NCBI RefSeq assembly: GCF_007994985.1
Contig: NZ_VOQF01000003.1
Span: 1-64,000, forward strand
Reading direction: 5' to 3'
DNA from: Metabacillus litoralis
GTDB taxonomy: Bacteria > Bacillota > Bacilli > Bacillales > Bacillaceae
DNA: 64,000 nt
Shown: positions 1 through 9,600 of the stretch, one piece after another
Layout: each line of letters begins with the position of its first letter
Numbering within the stretch: the stretch's first letter is position 1
Translations under genes and position numbers: made by a program
The notes under the pieces: generated by a model
The model's database searches: none
What the model was told of the DNA's origin: nothing
What the model saw: only the letters and a program-made list of their open reading frames with translations

Positions 1-726
1 ATTAATACTCACTTCCGTACCAGTTGACAAATTATAGATGCCACTCAATTCACTACGAACTCCTCGAAAAATCGCTTCAGCGACATCACTCACATATATA
101 AAATCACGTGTTTGTTCACCATCACCATGAATTGTGATTGGTTCTTTCCGGAGTAATACATTAGTGAAATGGGCAATAACACTACTTTCTTCGCTCAAAT
201 GCTGCCTTGGTCCATACACATTAGAAAAACGGTATATTAATGAAGAAACACCATACAATTCATCCCATTTTTGGCAATACTGCTCGCCAGTTAATTTGTT
301 TAAGCCATAAGGAGAGATTGGGTTTCCCTGTTCATCCTCTCGTAATGGTAAATTCTGATTATCTCCATAAACAGCTGCAGAAGAACAAAAAACAAATTTC
401 TTCACATCATGGATTTTTGACAAATTCAACATATTAATTAGTCCGAGAATATTTGTTGACGAATCAGTGACAGGTTCATCGATTGATCGCTTCACATGTG
501 TTTGTGCTGCACAATGAATCACAACATCTATACTGTGGGCCTTAAAAAACTTTTCACACTGCTCATCCTCGATGTCGATGATCAGTGATTTATGCCGAAA
601 GTTTATATTCTCTTTTCTTCCAGTTGTTAAATTATCAATAATAAAAATTTTGTGATTTTCTTTATAAAATCTCTCTGCCACAAAAGAACCAATAAATCCA
701 TAACCACCTGTTATCAAAACATTCAT
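1..726 (-). CDS. NAD-dependent nucleotide-sugar epimerase/dehydratase (partial, cut by window edge)
   Basis: The left edge of the window cuts this gene; 242 codons are present and the frame stays open to base 1. It is an extended short-chain dehydrogenase/reductase acting on a nucleotide sugar, most like UDP-glucose/UDP-GlcNAc 4-epimerases. Visible motifs: NAD-binding TGGYGFIG (residues 6-13), HCAAQTHV (71-78), the catalytic-Ser segment CSSAAVYG (114-121), the Tyr-x-x-x-Lys pair in YGLNK (140-144), RFSNVYGPRQ (166-175) and RDFIYVSDVAEAI (207-219). The ATG at 726 follows a GGGGT ribosome site and begins MNVLITGG, a normal N-terminus for the family, so the start is secure. The exact substrate cannot be told. 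Such genes usually serve cell-wall, teichoic-acid or capsule polysaccharide synthesis, and its partners would lie left of the window. Confidence 0.9.
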   Translation of the reverse strand, partial: MNVLITGGYGFIGSFVAERFYKENHKIFIIDNLTTGRKENINFRHKSLIIDIEDEQCEKFFKAHSIDVVIHCAAQTHVKRSIDEPVTDSSTNILGLINMLNLSKIHDVKKFVFCSSAAVYGDNQNLPLREDEQGNPISPYGLNKLTGEQYCQKWDELYGVSSLIYRFSNVYGPRQHLSEESSVIAHFTNVLLRKEPITIHGDGEQTRDFIYVSDVAEAIFRGVRSELSGIYNLSTGTEVSIN

Positions 727-1323
727 ATCTCAAACCCCAATATTATATTTTTGATAATCGCTGATGATGAAAAAGCGATTTCAAAATATGCTAAATTTCT
801 TCAAAATGAGACAATATTACCATCTAATAGTAATGGATAAAACTCCTACTTACAATCACAAATCTCCTCATGTAAAAGATTATATTTCGAGGTGTTATTC
901 TTAGATAATATAATAATTGGGTGGAAACTGTCCTTAGTTAGAGAAAGTCTCCTTTTGCTATATTTTGTAGGCAGGAATTTATTAGATAAAAGGATTGTAA
1001 AATAACTTTAATTTTCTGAGAATCTCTTTGGGATTTAGGTCAAAAGACGGAGCTGTTCCACTGGCTTTTTGTATTTACAAGAGTTCAGATTTCAAGAATA
1101 GGGAGTTACCTCCCTCTGTTTTAACTTGTTCAGTAATATATATCATATTGTTAAAAGTTTAGATTGGAATAATATGTAATTTATATTTTCAATATTACCG
1201 CTCTGTTGTTGAATATGCAGATAGATAAAAGGTGTTAAAACCCCACTCTTCAACACTCGCGTTCGATGGCTGAACATCAGATATTGTAAATAATGTTCCA
1301 CTGACATATTGTAGGAACACAAA

Positions 1324-1358
1324 AAAGGAAATCATACCTTTATAAGATGATTTCCTTT
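1324..1358. terminator. Hairpin with A/T-rich flanks, probable bidirectional terminator
   Basis: A 12-bp perfect stem (AAAGGAAATCAT / ATGATTTCCTTT) is flanked by A6 on the left and TTTAATTTT on the right, so it could stop transcription on either strand. No intact gene abuts it, which suggests that it once served a gene now decayed. Confidence 0.6.
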
Positions 1359-1378
1359 AATTTTAAATAAATTATTAG

Positions 1379-1618
1379 TACTGTACCTTTTACCCTGTTA
1401 GTATAAATTCATTTGGAAACCCTATCTTAGTTTTTACTGGTTGCTCTAAAGAAAATGCTAGGGTAAGTGGCCTTAGTTTACCTATAAACATATTCATAAT
1501 AATGACGATCTATCCAATAAGTTTGAAAAGCCAAATGATAAACCCACAGTTCCGAATGCAGAACTCAACTCAAATAATATGACTAGAAATGGTGATTCTT
1601 CAGTAATATTAAAATAAA
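1379..1618 (+). pseudogene. Remnant of a small lipoprotein gene (frameshifted, start lost)
   Basis: The + strand reads NPILVFTGCSKENARVSG from about 1418. This resembles the end of a lipoprotein signal peptide with its lipobox cysteine (FTGC). A different frame from about 1501 then reads NDDLSNKFEKPNDKPTVPNA and continues to SSVILK and a stop at 1616-1618, a hydrophilic tail typical of small secreted proteins. The two halves lie in different frames, and no ATG/GTG/TTG with a ribosome site precedes the first. I infer a broken lipoprotein gene. Chance coding potential cannot be excluded because each piece is short. Confidence 0.35.
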
Positions 1619-1819
1619 TACAGTTATCACTATAAACAAATGGCCTATTGTTTATAAGGCTAAGCTCTTAGGACGAACTCCATTGTAATCGATTTATTCC
1701 TAACAACGATGTCCTGCTTCCCCTTTAATAATGTCAAAATTAAAAACGAAAAAGACAAAGACACTAAATGTAATTAAATAATTTCTCCTCCTGTATCCTG
1801 TGCTTCCCTCACTCAAGTA

Positions 1820-1983
1820 GTGTTAATAACAATTTTCGTTAATTTCTAAGTTCATATAAAAATCTCTAAAACACAAACTAGAAAGGTTTTTAAACGTGTT
1901 TAATAAGTCTGATTTTAATAGATATACCACACAAAGTTAATTTATTCGGATTTTAGGGACACTCCTCCCTCTCTGTTTCTAAA
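1820..1983. repeat. Dispersed intergenic repeat, family B, copy 1
   Basis: The segment starts GTGTTAATAACA and ends CTCTCTGTTTCTAA. Both ends and an interior CAAAGTTAATT block match the segment at 10415-10584 at similar spacing. Shorter pieces of the same pattern occur at 5098-5119 (start block) and 1098-1126 (end block). No open frame runs through the copies. Confidence 0.55.
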
Positions 1984-2077
1984 TGCTACTTCCTATTTTG
2001 AACACCTTGTTAAAACTTATTTTTAATTGCATAAATTTTTAAAATTAATGCAATTATACTTGTTTATGGGAAATAGT

Positions 2078-2716
2078 CTACATATGTCCAACGTATTCCT
2101 TGATATCAATTAATACTTCTTCTTCCAAATTACCATCTTTTATAATAATTTTCCCTGTTGAAGAAAAATCGCTAGGCATTAAACCATTAAGAGGCATATT
2201 AAATGATGCAATTCCTAACGTCTTATATGTTTCTCCTATTAACCTACTACATGTATAGTCAATATTTTTGGAGGTTATAGATAAATATCTTCCTTCGATT
2301 ACCTCCTCTATCATTTTCCATTCATTAGGGTTTGGAATTCCATGTACTTCCGTAATATAATCATAAAGCTTTTGTTGATCTATTTTGTGATTTAGTTTTA
2401 ATGAACGAAGTGCATATTGAGGAGGTTCATAAGGAGTGACATCTTGCCCATATGATTTAAGTCGATCTAAAAGTTTCACGACTTTTGGTCCTGTCTTATT
2501 ATCATGAAACCATTCATCTTGTAAATTAGTTAATGCTGTTGATTCAAAAAAATACACTTCTCCCTTAGGATCGGGACGTATCACCATTCCTACATGTGAC
2601 CACATGCTCTTTTCAAGTTTTTCTACTAATTTACTTATAGAGTATTTACCACTAAAAAGGATTAGATCTCCCGTATTGAGCGTTGGCAATAGATTGTTAA
2701 ATGACTGTGAATTCAT
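2078..2716 (-). CDS. Permuted papain-like (YiiX/YaeF-type, NlpC/P60 superfamily) hydrolase
   Basis: This is a 212-residue protein. It matches the permuted NlpC/P60 papain-like fold, in which the catalytic His comes first and the Cys later: GDLILFSG (16-23), WSHVGMVI with His41, then DYTCSRLIGETY with Cys156, followed by PSDF (181-184), the block that usually closes the substrate pocket. Members cleave amide or ester bonds, and for most the substrate is unknown. There is no signal peptide or membrane segment, so it should be cytoplasmic. The ATG at 2716 follows GGAGGAGCAT at proper spacing. It is transcribed divergently from the diguanylate cyclase 85 bp away, so the two promoters share that gap. 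A specific physiological role cannot be read from context. Confidence 0.7.
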   Translation of the reverse strand: MNSQSFNNLLPTLNTGDLILFSGKYSISKLVEKLEKSMWSHVGMVIRPDPKGEVYFFESTALTNLQDEWFHDNKTGPKVVKLLDRLKSYGQDVTPYEPPQYALRSLKLNHKIDQQKLYDYITEVHGIPNPNEWKMIEEVIEGRYLSITSKNIDYTCSRLIGETYKTLGIASFNMPLNGLMPSDFSSTGKIIIKDGNLEEEVLIDIKEYVGHM

Positions 2717-2801
2717 ATGCTCCTCCTAATAATTGATGTTTTAATCGGAATTGCTCATGATATAATTATACAATAATTCTTGCAATAAGGAGTCAAACCT
2801 C

Positions 2802-4994
2802 ATGAAAATGGCTTTCAAGAAGATAATATTAATTATTTGTATTCTCTTTTTCACATTTATTCTTACAGACAGGAACGTTATTTTTGCTTCTTCAAAAAAT
2901 ATTATTATTAATAACGAATTTGAAAAGGTGAATATAAAAGATTCATGGGAGGTATACGTTGATCAAAATAATATCTCAGAAAACGAGATTCTTAAAAAGC
3001 AAGACGAATTTCTTCCTATAAGTAAGCTGAATATAGACGGAGACATAGCAAATTCTACCTACTGGATAAAAATAAATATCTTAAATACTAGTGATTCTCC
3101 AAAAGATATATTACTAGAATTAAAAAAGCCACATTTAAGTTTAGTTTCATTATATTCGGTTACTCATCAAAAGCTTGAATTAAAGGAAACAATTGGCTAC
3201 AGTAAACCTTTTAATGAGAGAAATATAAGACATCGTAATCTAATTTTCCCTCTTGAACTACAACCTTCAGAGAAAGCAAGTACATATTATCTAAAAATTA
3301 GAACCGATAGCTTTTTTCAAGCTCCCATCACAATTTGGGACCCTGTTGTATTTTCAATAGAAAATTCTAACGCACAAATGATGTACGGGCTATTTTATGG
3401 CACAATGATTGGATTAATTATATATAATAGTTTCCTATTCTTTTCACTTAGAGAAAAAACATATTTTTATTACATTCTATTTATTGCTGGATTTACAACT
3501 ATGCAATCAATATGGGACGGATATGCATTTCAATGGATATGGGGAGATTATCCTTGGTGGGCATTAAGATCAAATTCATTCTTTATTCTTTGGACTGCAA
3601 TATTTGCATTACAGTTCGCTAAACATTTTTTACAATTAAAAAGGAAAGCACCTATTTTATATAAAATGGTCAATATTTTTAATACAGTGTGTGCAATAGC
3701 TTTGATACTTCCTTTTACACTTAGTATAAGTATCTCAACCATGACTAGTACTCTTATTGCAACTATCTTTGTATTGTTTATCATATTGATTGCAATAAAA
3801 GTGAGGTTAAAAACAAGGGAAGCAAAATTTTTTATTGCTGCATGGGTCTTTCTTTTAATAGGGGTCTTATTAAATATCTTGGCTGCATATAAGCTAGTTC
3901 CACTTACTCCTATAACCTTATTTGCCCCCAAAATTGGATCTCTTGTGGAAGTATTAGTTTTATCATTGGGGTTAGCTGATAGGATTAAAAGGATTACTTT
4001 AGAAAAAGAGATGGAATCAAAAAAATATTACATGCAAACACTTATACAAAATTCTTTTAAACAAATGTCAAGTTTGAAGGAAATAAAAGAGTTAGCGGAT
4101 AGTGGTCTTACTACAATAATGATTCTTACAAAATTTAAAAATGGCTTTTACCTATCTAAAAATAAATCAGGTTGGTCTTTATTAACTCAAAAAGGTGAAA
4201 TTTTAGTTAATCGTACAATTAATATAGATCAACAATATTTTAAAAAACTGACTTATGCAAATGATGTAGATCTAAGTATATTAGGTATTCAGCAGTCTTT
4301 CGGTTCATACCTTTCAATACCAATAGTTTGTAAGGGACATGAAGCTCTTCTTATTGCTTATAGTCAAGAGAACCTTAAAATAGATACATACGAGGTAGAG
4401 AATGTTATCCCTTATTTCAGGGAGCAATATATGGTTTTAATAAACAATTTAATTAACTATCAATCGCTACAAAAATCAGCAATGTATGATCACTTAACAA
4501 ATGTATTAAATCGAAAATATTTTTTAGAAAAAGCAAAAAATATGATGAAAAAATCTGTTGAATTAAATCAAAATGTAACGATCATTTTAATAGATATTGA
4601 TCATTTCAAACAGGTAAATGATACTTATGGTCATAACATAGGTGACAAAGCTATAATCTTTGTTGCTGATCGAGTAAAAGAGATAATTAAAGAAATAGGT
4701 GTTGTTGGACGGTATGGCGGTGAAGAATTTATAGCCATTTTAAATAATGCTGACGAGAAAAAGGCCTTGGAGATATCTGAGTTGTTAATTGAAACTCTCC
4801 ATGTTCACCCATTTTCAATAGATGATGGAAAAAAACTATTTTTAACTGTCAGTATTGGAGTTTGTAGTAATACTAGCAATAAAAACTTATCAATAAATAA
4901 CATGATTCAGCTAGCAGATGAGTCTTTATATAAAGCTAAAAACATGGGAAGAGATCAGGTGGTTATCTATAAAGATTATATAGAAATAAAATAA
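2802..4994 (+). CDS. 7TMR-DISM membrane receptor with GGDEF domain (diguanylate cyclase)
   Basis: This 730-residue protein has a signal/anchor segment (about 8-28), an extracytoplasmic 7TMR-DISM type 2 sensor (about 40-180, with STYWIKINI and FPLELQPS), seven membrane spans (about 190-390), a linker of about 170 residues that may be GAF-like, and a C-terminal GGDEF domain. The active-site loop is RYGGEEF (about 637-643), preceded by DHLTNVLNRKYF and IDIDHFKQVNDTYGH, so all residues for making c-di-GMP from two GTP are present. The inhibitory I-site (RxxD five residues before the GGEEF loop) is absent; KEIG stands there, so product feedback is probably lost. The ATG follows AAGGAGTC. A terminator follows at 5001. 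It likely senses an external small molecule, perhaps a carbohydrate. Confidence 0.9.
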   Translation: MKMAFKKIILIICILFFTFILTDRNVIFASSKNIIINNEFEKVNIKDSWEVYVDQNNISENEILKKQDEFLPISKLNIDGDIANSTYWIKINILNTSDSPKDILLELKKPHLSLVSLYSVTHQKLELKETIGYSKPFNERNIRHRNLIFPLELQPSEKASTYYLKIRTDSFFQAPITIWDPVVFSIENSNAQMMYGLFYGTMIGLIIYNSFLFFSLREKTYFYYILFIAGFTTMQSIWDGYAFQWIWGDYPWWALRSNSFFILWTAIFALQFAKHFLQLKRKAPILYKMVNIFNTVCAIALILPFTLSISISTMTSTLIATIFVLFIILIAIKVRLKTREAKFFIAAWVFLLIGVLLNILAAYKLVPLTPITLFAPKIGSLVEVLVLSLGLADRIKRITLEKEMESKKYYMQTLIQNSFKQMSSLKEIKELADSGLTTIMILTKFKNGFYLSKNKSGWSLLTQKGEILVNRTINIDQQYFKKLTYANDVDLSILGIQQSFGSYLSIPIVCKGHEALLIAYSQENLKIDTYEVENVIPYFREQYMVLINNLINYQSLQKSAMYDHLTNVLNRKYFLEKAKNMMKKSVELNQNVTIILIDIDHFKQVNDTYGHNIGDKAIIFVADRVKEIIKEIGVVGRYGGEEFIAILNNADEKKALEISELLIETLHVHPFSIDDGKKLFLTVSIGVCSNTSNKNLSINNMIQLADESLYKAKNMGRDQVVIYKDYIEIK

Positions 4995-5000
4995 CGAATA

Positions 5001-5034
5001 GGAAGTTGGCGAAAAATACCAACTTCCCATTTTA
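5001..5034 (+). terminator. Terminator of the diguanylate cyclase gene
   Basis: GGAAGTTGG (5001-5009) pairs with CCAACTTCC (5019-5027) across a loop of 9 bases and is followed by CATTTTAT. It lies 6 bp after the stop codon. Confidence 0.75.
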
Positions 5035-5716
5035 TATACGCTTACTTAATAATTATTAAAAGAACAATTTCCTATTAAAGGTGCCTTTATTCTAGACGTG
5101 TTAATAACACTTATCGTTAGAGTAGAAAAGTTACAGTTAATACCTTGTTTATTGAATAACTATTTTTCAACCCTTTTTGATAACAGTGTTTACGATCTAT
5201 GAGGAAAGTACATATTAACGATTCTTTAATATAATTAACCTGCATCAAAAAATTACCAGCCTTTTCAATATCAAATTTATGCTATGTTTAGTCTGTGGGT
5301 ACTTGGTAACACTAAATAAAGTTATGTGTTTTACTGCAACACATAACTCCCAAGGACGTATGCCGATAATCTCCTATCCCATCCCTATAATTATAGGAAC
5401 GAAACAATAAGTCCCTTCTGGGCAACTTTTAAAATATATTCTAGGAAGTAATAAGAAAAACTTGTATTCTGTCTCATACACTAAGATCACTTAAGGAATT
5501 GAGATGGAATAAAAATCTCGCCAAATGAGACACTCACTATATAATAACTGTTATTTAAAAGTTTACCTCCAAAAAACAATTATTTAGAGGTCTTTTCAAT
5601 GGAATTTCAGAGGTTCAATAAAATTATTCCCAAATACTCTGAACAGCTATGAAAAGTGATTTAAATATTTTTTAAAAGTTTCCTACATGACATAAACGCT
5701 CTATAACTCTGTAAGG

Positions 5717-6096
5717 TTATATCCCTCCTATCTCTCTGGTACTTCGCTATATTTTTGAAACCAGACCCTCCTCTAAAAAAATAGGAGCAACCCTTTTTGA
5801 AGGAATGCACCCGTTAGCATCACAACTATTCCTTATCACGGTGCATTAAAATTGAAATCATCATCTTCAACACTTGCGCTCGTTTGTGGAACATTAAATA
5901 TGGGAAAATATATCGTTATCTGTAATTAAAATTTATTTAAACCTATTGTAACTTCTCCATCGTGATAAGATTCTATTACATAACCTACTTCTAAGTTATA
6001 CATAAAAGTATCTGAACCAACCGCAGTTACATCTTACTGACATAAAGTTTTATATCCCTCCTATCTCTCTGGTACTTCGCTATATTTTTGAAACCA
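5717..6096. repeat. Perfect 47-bp direct repeat pair
   Basis: The 47 bases at 5717-5763 and 6050-6096 are identical, from TTATATCCCTCC to TTTTTGAAACCA. Similarity fades through the next 20-25 bases (CCTCCTCTAAAAAA against TTCCTCTAAAAAAC). The pair encloses 286 bp that include the remnant at 5926-6033. This could be a recent local duplication or a pair of mobile-repeat ends. Confidence 0.8.
5926..6033 (-). pseudogene. C-terminal remnant of an unidentified protein
   Basis: The minus strand reads DVTAVGSDTFMYNLEVGYVI and on to GEVTIGLNKF, ending in TAA at 5926-5928. Its composition looks like the end of a real beta-rich protein. A stop codon lies directly upstream at 6034-6036 and the 47-bp repeat follows, so the rest of the gene is missing. 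I do not recognise the family. No ribosome site precedes the only internal ATG. Confidence 0.3.
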
Positions 6097-6505
6097 AATC
6101 TTCCTCTAAAAAACCTAGGACTAGACCATATGCTCGCAGATTTAAGAGCATTGCTAGTTGCAACTATGACTTGTCTATGTATAAAAATCATTTCGTCTCC
6201 AAGAGTATGTACTCTATCCTTGTTTACTATTGTATTCATCCACACAAAGAGCAAGTTCAACTTATTTTTTTGTAACACCATCACACTATTCTATCGCGGG
6301 AATTTATATGGATTTTATATCATTCGAATTAAACAGAATTTCAACCACCTTAGCCTCTCAAATCTCTACTTCAGTTGAGTCTAGCTTTATACCGCCAGTT
6401 GCTCCCTAAAACAAACAAGATTTATTTCCTTCTACTACCGATAAACTAACTTCTACAACACTTAAAATTAGTATTATTAATATTTATGTAATTTTCTTTT
6501 TTTAA

Positions 6506-6601
6506 TTCACCCTCTATGGAGTTCAACCTATTATTGCTTTAGGTAGAGCATGTAAAGAGGCGGAATTAACACAATTGACATTGAAATTAAGTTTTGGTTA
6601 A
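6506..6601 (+). pseudogene. Short coding remnant (31 codons plus stop)
   Basis: The plus strand reads FTLYGVQPIIALGRACKEAE and on to QLTLKLSFG before a TAA at 6599-6601. A stop stands immediately upstream at 6503-6505 and there is no start codon or ribosome site. The composition resembles the tail of a structured protein; family unknown. It may be chance. Confidence 0.25.
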
Positions 6602-6653
6602 GGTTTATATGTATTTGGAAATTTGTTTTCGCACTGATTATTTAAATAAACTA

Positions 6654-6685
6654 AAGAGACTGACAAAACTAATTGCCAGCCTCTT
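6654..6685 (-). terminator. Terminator of the YfkN-like gene
   Basis: On the minus strand GAGGCTGGCA pairs imperfectly with GTCAGTCTC and is followed by TTTAGTTTATTT, 6 bp beyond the stop codon at 6692. Confidence 0.65.
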
Positions 6686-6691
6686 CTTCAT

Positions 6692-9600
6692 TTAGTTTAC
6701 TCTTTTAATTCTTCCTTCAGTTTTGTAGTCAACTGAAGAAGGTAAACCCTTAACGTAATCAACTGTAGCATCTAGATCTACTGGACCAACCTCCATGCTT
6801 GAAGAAAGTTTTCCAAAACTAGTTTTAAGATTACCGTACATATAGTTATTTACTACTACTGTGTATTCTTTTGTTGGAACGATTGGAGTTCCATCAGGTA
6901 AAAAGATGTCAACGACTTTACCAGTTTTAGTTTGATCATCAAATGTGTACGTGTAGTTGAAGCCAGAAATATGATAATCAAGACCTTTTGCGGAAATCTG
7001 TTCATCAAGAATCATTCTTAAATCATCACCACTGAGGGTCGCTTTATTTAATACATTACCAAATGGTTGAACGGCGAATAAATCACCAAATGTGATTTCA
7101 CCCGCTTCTAATGGTGCACGAACTCCACCACCATTCATGAGGGCAAAGTCAGCGTCCATTGCTTCCTTCATGCCATCAGCGATCAGGTTACCAAGGCCAA
7201 TATCACCGTACTCTTTTGCAATAGTTGGATAGCCTTTTGCAAGTGTAGACACGGACTGACCAACTACCTGAGCTTTAATTGGTTCTACTTTTTCTATATA
7301 TTTTTTCATAATGTTAAACACCACAGGATCTGGTGAGTACTTGTCATGGTAAACTGTTTTGATCTCTGCTTCTTTTTTATAAATATCTCCTGTAAACGGA
7401 TCAATTTCAAGATCAACATCAGAGAAAGCAGAGCCATAAGAATAAGCTTGTACAATCAACTTATTATCTACAACTCTATTCACCTTTACATGGTTATGAG
7501 CGGCAAAGATTACATCAACTTCATCATTGATTTGTTCAGCAATTCTGCTTGCATCAAATGAGTCAGTATAACCATTTTGAGTAGCAGGGTTATGAGCTAG
7601 AACAACAATCGATTCTACATCCTGTGCTTTTAATTCTGCCGTATATTTATTAATTGCTTCTGTTTCATCTGTAATTTTTAAAAATTCGTTTCCTTTTGTC
7701 ACAATCATAGACGGAGTTTCTTGCGTAACAACACCAATGATACCTATTTTTTGACCACCAGTTTCTAGTATTGTATAGGGTTCAGTGATCAGCTGTCCGT
7801 CTCTCATATCATAGGCATTTGCTGCAACAAGTGGAAAGTCCATTCCGTCATAACCTGTATTACCATTTGGGTGATCTCCCCCATTCATCATACGCTTTAG
7901 CTCATCAATACCTTCATCGAACTCATGATTTCCTAATGTTCCAGCATCAAAGCCAATCTCTTCTAATACTTCAATTGTTGGCTCATCTTGGAAAAGAGCT
8001 GAAACTAAAGGACTCCCACCAATCATGTCACCCGCATGAACGATAAGTGAATTTGGATTTGTTGCTTCTTCCGCTTTAAGTGCAGCTGCTGTATATTCAA
8101 TTTTTCCAGCGTAGGATTCACCTACTTTTGTAGTCGTATCTAATTGACCATGTAAATCATTTAACCCTAGAAGTTGAACTTTTATTCCACGGTTTAAATC
8201 AATATTGAATATACCAAATCCCTTATCATCAGTTTGTCCAGTATAAGAGAATGGGCTTCCCTCTGAAATGTACTGATCTGCATTAGGTGAAGTCTTGAAT
8301 GTAACATTCACATCACTTGAGATTGGTGCAATTGACCAGTTATTATCAGCAGTTGGAGTAATTTGTTTTTCTTCAGAAATATAATCCATTAAAATTTGGC
8401 GGTTTTCATCAGCAGAATCTACAACTAATTCACTGCCTTTTAAGCCAGGGAAATTCCCACCACCACCTGCACGATAATTGTTCGTTACCACAACAAACTC
8501 TTGTTCTGGATCGATTGGTTCACCATTGTATTCTAAGTTAACAACTCGGCTTGAGTCAGGATTAACAAGCGTTCCTTTTGAATCATATTTAGCAGGCTTA
8601 GTTACATCAATTTGATACTCAACTCCGTCTATCACGTCAAAGTTATACACAGGGAAAGAAGCATTTAATAATTCTTGTGCTTCCGTCTTAGTCTTGTCAA
8701 TTGTATTAAACTTTCCAGCTGACATTTCAATCCATTCCTTCACAACAGAACCTTTTACTTTGACAGCTTTTAATGTATTGTCATAAAGATATAGGTCACC
8801 CGCACTACGGATGGTTAAATCTCCTTTTTTGATCTCTGTATATTCATCAACACCATTACGTCCTGCTTTAAAAGGAGCACCAACTGATAAAATTGGAAGG
8901 TCTTTTAATTCAGGTTTATTCAATGAAATGTATTTTTCTACATACCATTTTTGTGCATTTGTCACAACCTGGATCGAAGGATCATCTTGAACAAGAGCAA
9001 AATAGCTGTAAATATCATCAGTTGTTGTACCAATTGGTGTATTTACATACTTAATCGTATCTTCATGTACATCTTTTACAGCGCTAACAATTTCTTGATC
9101 TGCTTCAACTACTGATGCATCTCTAGTAGAAGACTTGGAATCAGCAACTTCCCATTTTCCTTTAATCTTTTGAAGAGTAAGATCGATGATTCCAAGTGAA
9201 CCACCACCATATCCTGCTTGAACTGCAGCAACACCATTAATAGTACCTTCTTTATTATCTACTCCAGGTAATGGTTTTCCATCAGACCCTTTAAAAAGTG
9301 AATCTAGGCTAGATTCATCCTTAGCGGGGAAAGTTTTATGAGTATGTGAGAATGTGATGGCATCAATGCCGTCCACTTTACTTAAACCATAAACAGTATC
9401 TTCTGTGTTATTTTCATTACCACTAAAACCAGAGTGAGCTAATGCGATAACAACATCTGCACCTTCTTCCTTCATTTGAGGAACAAATTTTTCAGCGCTT
9501 TCAATAATGTTTTTTGTTATCACCTTGCCATCAAGGTTAGCTTTGTCCCACTCATTAATTTGTGGAGGAACAAAACCAATATAGCCTATTTTTATAACCT

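Larger units (their letters stand above)
727..2077. other. Gene-poor stretch with decayed coding fragments and repeats
   Basis: No intact gene was found here. Pieces that look once-coding are present: a + strand frame ending at 840 reads IIADDEKAISKYAKFLQ, like a protein C-terminus with no start, and a lipoprotein-like remnant lies at 1379-1618. The stretch also holds a strong hairpin at 1324-1358 and copies of dispersed repeats (1098-1126, 1248-1277, 1820-1983). It reads as a decaying intergenic zone rather than as a missed gene. Confidence 0.6.
4995..6691. other. 1.7-kb gene-poor stretch with remnants and direct repeats
   Basis: No intact gene is visible. The stretch contains a terminator (5001-5034), a fragment of repeat family B (5098-5119), a palindrome at 5323-5349 (GTTATGTGTT...AACACATAAC), a perfect 47-bp direct repeat (5717-5763 and 6050-6096), two coding remnants (5926-6033 on the minus strand, 6506-6601 on the plus strand) and a repeat piece at 5865-5894. 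The open frames across 6027-6378 on both strands do not look like proteins. Confidence 0.6.

Noticed and set aside
652-840. A 62-codon + strand frame over the start of the epimerase gene
   Set aside because: Its first half is the shadow of the epimerase gene; only the tail after 745 looks protein-like, and no start or ribosome site serves it.
1650-1790. A minus-strand hydrophobic peptide behind GGAGGAG
   Set aside because: The ribosome site is too far from any start codon and the frame is short; not reported as a gene.
6027-6378. Overlapping frames of 85 and 96 codons on opposite strands
   Set aside because: Both run through a 47-bp direct repeat, have no ribosome site and no protein-like motif; treated as chance frames in decayed sequence.
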